A DNA stretch of 64,000 bases from Rhizomys pruinosus (lineage: Eukaryota; Chordata; Mammalia; Rodentia; Spalacidae), in assembly GCA_009823505.1 (NCBI GenBank), contig VZQC01012262.1:573865-637864 (forward strand), read 5' to 3'. A program made the position numbers and the translations under genes. The notes beneath the pieces are model-generated. The model had not been told where the DNA came from. It ran no database searches and worked only from the letters and a program-made list of their open reading frames with translations. Positions 58,419 through 64,000 of this stretch are shown here, in pieces. The first letter of the stretch is position 1, and the number at the start of each line of letters is the position of its first letter.

Positions 58419-58660
58419 GGGGCTGAGAGATGTGTCAGTGGTTAAGAGCACTGGCTGCTCTTGCAGAGGACCTGGGTTTGGTTCCTGGCACCCAAACGGC
58501 AGCTAATAACAGTCTGAAACTCCAGTTCCAAGAGATCCAACACCTTCTTCTGACGTCTGTGGGCAATGAATGCATGACCCAGGTACACTTACACACATGC
58601 AGGGATTACACTCATACATATAAAATAAAAATAAAAATAGTAAAAATAAAATATTTTTTA
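58419..58660 (+). mobile_element. B2 SINE
   Basis: GGGGCTGAGAGATGTGTCAG at the head and an (AAAAT)n-rich tail. It follows directly on the L1 tail. Confidence 0.92.
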
Positions 58661-59677
58661 AATAAGAATAAAATGTTCTGTGCTGTGTTTAACATCTAAT
58701 TGAGGCAGGTAAAAGAGACTGAGATGAACAACATGGCAAGCAGTCTGTCTGAGAGTACATATCGCTGGGAATTTGCCAGATTTATCCAGTTCAAATCAAG
58801 TTCCATGAAGGAATATTTTAGTAGTATGTTTCTTCATGTCTTTATAAAGGTTTGCTAAATTTAACCTCTATATGCAGGGTGAGACTTTTCCTCAGGTTAC
58901 ACAGACTGGCATGTAACATATATTTGCAACAAGGAAAATTGTGCATGATCCTTTATTATGATTACATAAGTACATTTTATATGCATAAATCATGATGCAT
59001 TTACATTTATTTTAGGAATCTAAGAAATATACCATTCAAAAGGTCACGCATCTTTTGTAGAATCAGTTACAAAGCAAAGATTCATACTTGACAACTTAAG
59101 TGCAATTTTCAGATGTCTCCATGCTGCACTGATAAGAGTGAATTCAGAGAGCTTTATTTTTAAATTTTTAATCCATCATGCATAGTCATATAGTATAATT
59201 AAATCTAAGAATAAAAACTCGACATTTTGAACCTAATATTTTGGGAGTAAGATATGTCATAACACAATTAGTCCAATAAATAATGGTTTCTAATACGAAG
59301 ATCTTGTATCCGCTAGTTAAAATGTGCATTCAGACAAAACTATTCAAAACGCAAAATCCAAATACATGTGGAAAAGAAGAGGTTCTTAAGTGATACCAAT
59401 TAAGTCTACAACCACCCTAAAACAAGAGAGGAGAAAAGTGTCACTAAGTGAAAAGCTGCTCATGAAAACAACAAGGAACGAAAGGGTGAACAACATTTTG
59501 CCTACCTTCTTCTTACTCCTTTTCATCTCCTTCCAAACGGTGCATAAACTGCAACCCCTTAAAAGCAGTACATGTGTTTCCTCTACTCCACCCTTGTACT
59601 TTCCAACAGCTCAGGCACTGAAAATCCGCCAGCCCCATGAAAAGGCCCAGGCCAAGTCACAGTGCCAGAACACTTAC
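58661..59677. other. Unique intron sequence
   Basis: I see nothing recognisable. Confidence 0.5.
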
Positions 59678-59766
59678 GAAAGATGACGGTGCTCTCAAGA
59701 GCAGGTCTCAGCTGTGCCTGGATTATGTCAACCATCCAATGGATTGCAAACCTCAAGGTCAGGATG
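59678..59766 (-). other. Exon-like segment of unknown origin (89 nt)
   Basis: On the minus strand, a TTGTGTGCTAG acceptor-like site precedes 89 nt that are open in one frame (ILTLRFAIHWMVDII, then QAQLRPALESTVIF). A TTTC|GTAAGTG donor follows. It does not match any PRIM2 segment I know. Decoy splice-site pairs are common in large introns, so this could be an alternative exon, a foreign exon or chance. Confidence 0.25.
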
Positions 59767-59861
59767 CTAGCACACAAGAAGGTAAAAACCTTTTGAAATT
59801 GTGTCCATGACCAAAGGAAAGGACCATACTGACTGAACTGTACAGAAAATCATTAAAATGA
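59767..59861. other. Unique intron sequence
   Basis: I see nothing recognisable. Confidence 0.5.
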
Positions 59862-60027
59862 CTGCAGGCTGGAAAGATGGTTCAGTGGTTACGAAAGCAT
59901 ACTGTTGCTGCAAAAGACTCGTTTGGATCCCACCAACCATGTCTGGTGGCTGACAACTGTCTGTAAGTCCAGCTCTGGGGGGATTGGACACTTATGACCA
60001 CTGTGGGCATCTGCATCCTAGTAAGTG

Positions 60028-60071
<44 letters not shown>
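59862..60071 (+). mobile_element. B2/B3-type SINE ending in (CA)n
   Basis: GGCTGGAAAGATGGTTCAGT at the head and GTGGCTGACAACTGTCTGTA in the body. The tail is about 20 CA units (60030-60070). Confidence 0.85.
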
Positions 60072-60072
<1 letters not shown>

Positions 60073-60965
60073 ATAATAAAAATACGTCTATAAAAACTGC
60101 TTGCCCAGCCTCTGTTCAGGAAGCAACCTGGTCACCTGTCAGCACTCGCTCCCTTCTGCTCATGAGCTGAAGCCCCAAAACAGAAGTCATACCTGTCTTG
60201 CATCTAGTAATTTTCTAGATACCATTCCACTGTTTCCATGCTAAAAAAAACCCTTCCTTGTGTCAGATGGGCATGAAAGCAGACAAGACAAGGAACAGGT
60301 GTCCACGCCAGAGCACACTGTCAGCCTACACTGGCTGCCATGCCAGGTTTTTCTCTTCTCTCCTCTCTTACTTTAATGCACAAACCAAGCTAAAATGCTA
60401 GTTCAAGTCTCTGTTTTCTCTTTAACACCACTGTCTTTCTTCTCTCCACTTCATAAGTACTTGCTACTATTTGGTTAATTTTGTGTATTTGTCAGGTGCC
60501 CAAACATTATTTTGTGTGTCTGTGAGGGTGTTTCTGAATGAGCTTAACATCTGAATTGGTGGTTTTGGTAAGGCAGGTTGGTTGCTCTCTCTAATGAGTT
60601 TTTCACCTAATCCAATGAGGGAAGGCTGACTAGAACCTGTAAGTAGAACTTTCTTTTTGCCATATTGCTTGGACTGCAATCTTGGGTTTCCACTGCCTTC
60701 AGACTTAAACTGAAACCTACTCTTCTGGGTGCTAAGGCTACCAGCACTTGACCTGGAGTCTTCCTGTCAGCTCTCCTCTTCTCCATGCCTTCAGATTCAG
60801 ACAAGGTCTATACCATACAGAGCCCTGGGCCTACAGGAACAGCATATCTTCAAGTCTGACACTCTTCATAATCACGTGGGTCAATTTCTTATAATCAGTT
60901 GGTGAGAGTGTACAGATATGTACGTGTACATATACACATACACAGTTCTGTTTCTGTGGAGACTC
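60072..60965. other. Unique intron sequence
   Basis: I see nothing recognisable. Confidence 0.5.
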
Positions 60966-60969
60966 TAAC

Positions 60970-61335
60970 AGAATATACTACTTTTCTGTTGCTGTGACAA
61001 AATACTAGGTCCAAAGTCAACTTACAGAAGAGTCTATGTTGGCTTACGTTTCCAGAGACTCCATAAAGGCGTGGGAACCATGGCAGCAGGCAGCTTGACC
61101 AAGAAGCTGAGAGATCACATCTCTAACCAACACAGCAGAGAGTGCGAACTGGAAGTGAAGCCAGGCTATGAACACTGGAATCCCGCCCCCAGTGGCCCCC
61201 AGTGGCCCCCAGTGATGTACTTCCTTCTGCCAAGAAGGCTACACTTACTAAACCTCTCCAACAATATCACCATCTGGAGACCAAGTATACAAATACTTGA
61301 GACTTTGGCAAACATTTCTCATTCAAATCACCACA
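60970..61335 (-). mobile_element. Solo LTR, same family as 55852-56275
   Basis: Shared phrases include CTTTTCTGTTGCTGTGACAA, GATGTACTTCCTTCTGCC and CATTCAAATCACCACA. A 10-bp unit AGTGGCCCCC is present three times near 61190-61211. Confidence 0.75.
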
Positions 61336-61509
61336 TTTGTTCACTTACTATATTAAATTTCTAATATGAAAATCAAAGCATAGTTTAAAGTAGTAACATG
61401 ATCATATCAAATAGAAGAACAAGAGCCTCACGTAGTTTGGCAAAGGTCAATCATAATATGACATGCATAAAGAATTTATATTTTTTTAAGAATTTATATA
61501 TACTTTCTT

Positions 61510-61748
61510 TTTTTTAATTTTATTTATTTTTGTATGTGTATGAGTGTACTGTCTCCATTTGGTTTGTGCACCCATGTCGTGCAATGCCGCAGAGGTCAGA
61601 AGAGGGTCTTGGATTTCCCTGGAACTGGAGTTCTCCTGGAATTGGAGTTACAGATGGTTCTTAGCTGCCATGTGGGTGCCGGGGATCAAACCCAGGTCCT
61701 CTGCAAGAGCAGTCAGTGCTCTTACCCGCTAGGCTATCTCTCCAGCCC
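61510..61748 (-). mobile_element. B2 SINE, 17-bp-duplication subfamily, with target duplication
   Basis: TTATATATACTTTCTT (16 bp) flanks it at 61494-61509 and 61749-61764. The 17-bp repeat is present in the minus sense. Confidence 0.96.
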
Positions 61749-61883
61749 TTATATATACTTTCTTACCAAGTAATTTTATTTTTTGTAAATATATACTAAG
61801 GATATAATCAGAACCACAACCAATGTTTTAGATCCTCAAGATTCTGACTACAGTTATATTTTTGACCTATCAAATTAGACAAA

Positions 61884-61980
61884 ACCAGCATTGAAGGGAC
61901 AGCTCTATAGGTAAAGTGCTTGCTGCATAAGCATGAAGATCTGAGTTCAGATCCCAAGCATCCATATAAAAAGCCAGATG
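61884..61980 (+). mobile_element. B4/ID-type SINE fragment
   Basis: AGGGACAGCTCTATAGGTAA and GTGCTTGCTGCATAAGCATG resemble the ID-like left part of B4. The B3 that follows interrupts it. Confidence 0.65.
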
Positions 61981-62185
61981 TGGGGCTGGTGAGATGGCTC
62001 AGCAAGTAGTGCTTATTGCACAATCCTCATGAACTCAGTTTGAACCCCAGAGCTCGTAGTGGAAAAAGAGAACCAACTCCTGACAGCTGTCCCTTGACTT
62101 CCACTTGTGCACTGTGACACATACACACTATACTTGTGTGTGCACGTGCATGCACACACACACACACCATCTCAAATTAAATTTA
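61981..62185 (+). mobile_element. B3-type SINE
   Basis: GGGGCTGGTGAGATGGCTCA at the head, with a 3' part rich in (CA)n. Confidence 0.78.
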
Positions 62186-62199
62186 AAATTTTTTAAATC

Positions 62200-62350
62200 T
62201 GGGTTGTGGCTGTACATGCCTATAAGTCCAGTACTGGGGTGGTAGGACAGGAAGACCCTAGGGGCTCACTGGCCAACCAGTCTGAAGGAAACGGCAAGCT
62301 CCAGGTTCAGTGAGGCGCCCTGTCTAAAAAAAAGGTGGAGTAGTAGGCAA
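62200..62350 (+). mobile_element. B4-type SINE, right part
   Basis: TGTACATGCCTATAAGTCCA and AACGGCAAGCTCCAGGTTCA parallel the B4 copy at 63006, so this is probably the continuation of the fragment at 61884 after the B3 insertion. Confidence 0.7.
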
Positions 62351-62376
62351 AGATACCCAGAGTCAACATTTGGCCT

Positions 62377-62579
62377 CCAAATAAGCATACACAGACACGT
62401 TACCTGCAGAAACACATGCACATATGCATGCGTCATACGTAGAACCAAATAAGCATACAGACATGCTACCTGTAGAAACACACGCACATACGCACGTGTC
62501 ACACATAGAGCCAAATAAGCACACACAGACACCTGCAGAAACTCATGCACATACGCATGCGTCATACACAGAACCAAAT
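62377..62579. repeat. Three tandem units of 63-68 bp
   Basis: CCAAATAAGCA begins at 62377, 62445 and 62511, with a terminal CCAAAT at 62574. Each unit contains an ACACAGACAC- or CATGCACATA-like stretch and alternating CATGCG motifs. It appears to have grown from the 3' end of the B4 element. Confidence 0.92.
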
Positions 62580-63005
62580 GTCCAAGAACAGGGGAATTAA
62601 GGAATAAACTATTTACTTTCAAGGGACAGAATACTGTACAATAAATTAAAGTGACCTTTCAAAGATTAGTGAATAACATGAAAAGATCATAAAGTAATGT
62701 CAAGTTTTAAAATAAGGGGAACAAAGCAATGGCAGACTACCTAGCCTGAAGGGAAACCTTAAATTGTTAATGGTAATTATTTTTGAAGGGAGGAGATAAC
62801 AGGTAAAATTTTTTTTTATATTTCTTATTTTCTATTCAGAATAATTTAAAACTAAACATAATGAAGTCCAAGAACTAGTGAGAACCGTTCAAAGAAAACT
62901 GAAGTCATTTATATAAAAGTTCACAGACAATTGTACAGGAAGGCAGTCTTCAAAACAAATCTTTAAGAAGTTTAGGAACTTTTCACAACTTTAAAAAGGT
63001 CTGTG
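62580..63005. other. Unique intron sequence
   Basis: I see nothing recognisable. Confidence 0.5.
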
Positions 63006-63263
63006 GGGCTAGAGAGATGGCTCTGTGGATAAAAGCACGTGAGGACCTGAGTTTAGGCCCAAGAGCCCATGTAAAAGCTGGGCATGCCGGTGTCCGCCTG
63101 TAACCCCAGTGCTCTGGGATGGTCACAGAAGAATCCCAGTGCTAGCTGGTCAGCCAGCCTCACTGAAATGGCAAGCACCAGATCCAGTGAGACCTGGACT
63201 CAAAAAAGAAGGTGGGGAGTGGTAGAGAAAGACACCTGACCAACAACGATCAACATGCACGCG

Positions 63264-63270
<7 letters not shown>
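63006..63270 (+). mobile_element. B4-type SINE (ID plus B1 fusion)
   Basis: It has an ID/B2-like head (GGGGCTAGAGAGATGGCTCT) followed by a B1-like right half (AAGCTGGGCATGCCGGTGTC, ATGGCAAGCACCAGATCC). Confidence 0.8.
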
Positions 63271-63306
<36 letters not shown>

Positions 63307-63335
63307 ACAGAGAGACAGAGAGACAGAGAGACAGA
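63263..63335. repeat. (CA)n then (AGAGAC)n microsatellite
   Basis: About 18 CA units are followed by four AGAGACAG-type units, at the 3' end of the B4 element. Confidence 0.95.
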
Positions 63336-63384
63336 ACTGTTTAGTATGTATCAAATGAGAACCATGTTACATACCAAATTATGT

Positions 63385-63708
63385 TATCCTGAAATTCTTG
63401 TGTTGCAGCCCTGATCCCAAATGTGTATACTTTGAGAAAGGGCCTTTAAGATGGTCAGCAAAGTTAAGATGCAAGAGTGGAGCTAATGCTACCGTACTGG
63501 AGTCCTTAAGAGCAGGAGCGCTGTGGCCCACAGAGAACAGGAACAAAGCCCAGCTGCAAGCCAAAGAGCTAGGCCTCCAGAGAAGCCAAATGTGCACCAC
63601 TTTGAAGTTTCCAAACTCCAAACCATGAGAAGATAAATTCCTGTTATTTAAGTCACCAGTCTTTGGTATTTTGTTATGGCAGCTCAATAAAACTAATAAG
63701 ACAACATA
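63385..63708 (+). mobile_element. Ancient MaLR-type LTR (MLT1-like)
   Basis: It starts TGAAATTCTTGTGTTGCAGC and ends ATTCCTGTTATTTAAGTCAC then TTTTGTTATGGCAGCTCAAT...AATAAGAC. This is the characteristic start and finish of eutherian MaLR LTRs as I know them. Age is inferred from family and divergence. Confidence 0.75.
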
Positions 63709-64000
63709 AAATAGTTATTTATGAATTTACTTGGCAAATATTCTTCATCCTCTATTAACTTATTTTCTGAAAGAAGCAAATCAAGAAATAAACAACACAT
63801 GCTGTAGAGTGCATGACATGAGAGGACAGCAACCACATTTCTAAATAAAATGTTATCTTGTAGTAATGAAAAAGAAATAAGGAATAGGTGTATGAAACAA
63901 CTGTTACAGATAGGTTTAAAGCAGTTGCAAGGGTGAAATGACTGTTACGGATAGATTTAAAGCAGCTGCAAGGGTTTATACAGACTACTATCTAACCCTG
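63709..64000. other. Intron sequence with a two-copy 41-bp repeat
   Basis: CTGTTACAGATAGGTTTAAA at 63901 recurs as CTGTTACGGATAGATTTAAA at 63942, each followed by GCAG(T/C)(T)GCAAGGGT-like sequence. Otherwise nothing is recognised. Confidence 0.7.

Larger units (their letters stand above)
29605..64000 (-). other. Prim2: Prim2 intron (at least 34,396 bp, open to the right)
   Basis: It begins with the acceptor of the 29478-29604 exon and runs off the window. I looked by eye for the preceding coding segments (human ALQFWKQEF, MQYGLFLK and SFPPCMRQ regions) on the minus strand and found none. Confidence 0.8.

Overview
This is vertebrate nuclear DNA from a muroid rodent. Short-exon splicing, dozens of B1 and B2 SINEs, B3/B4/ID-type SINEs, broken L1 copies, rodent LTRs and long microsatellites all point that way. 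The B1 and B2 sequences differ from the mouse and rat forms I know, so I would place it in another muroid genus, but I cannot name the species from sequence alone.

Only one gene can be supported. Three consecutive internal exons of Prim2, the large (p58) subunit of DNA primase, lie on the minus strand at 29478-29604, 12481-12563 and 835-903. They join in frame with consensus splice sites and encode about residues 341-433 in human numbering. They carry three of the four cysteines that hold the [4Fe-4S] cluster. The remaining 3' exons lie left of the window, and I found no upstream exon in the 34.4 kb to the right. Almost everything else is Prim2 intron: 11.6 kb, 16.9 kb and more than 34 kb.

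Layout. 1-12.5 kb: a 31-bp minisatellite, SINEs, an LTR element with both LTRs and a 5-bp target duplication (3.4-5.4 kb), a minus-strand L1 3' end (7.3-9.1 kb) and a perfect 32-bp palindrome (9.7 kb). 12.5-29.5 kb: two stacked plus-strand L1 copies (13.4-21.6 kb), the first preceded by nineteen 53-bp units where an L1 5' UTR would be; another L1 endonuclease fragment (24.3-25.1 kb); and a Tigger/pogo-like DNA transposon relic (26.7-27.3 kb). 29.6-49 kb: repeat-poor intron with old MIR copies and a 38-bp minisatellite (44.4-44.8 kb). 49.6-64 kb: a short L1-tailed retroposon with a 12-bp target duplication, two more L1 ORF2 remnants, more LTRs, a B4/B3 cluster and an old MaLR-type LTR.

No bacterial-type operon, CRISPR array, phage or new multi-gene system is present. 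The most interesting items are the 53-bp array upstream of an L1 ORF1, a B2 subfamily marked by a 17-bp internal duplication, the retroposon at 49.7 kb, the 32-bp palindrome, and two unexplained exon-like segments at 39.1 and 59.7 kb.
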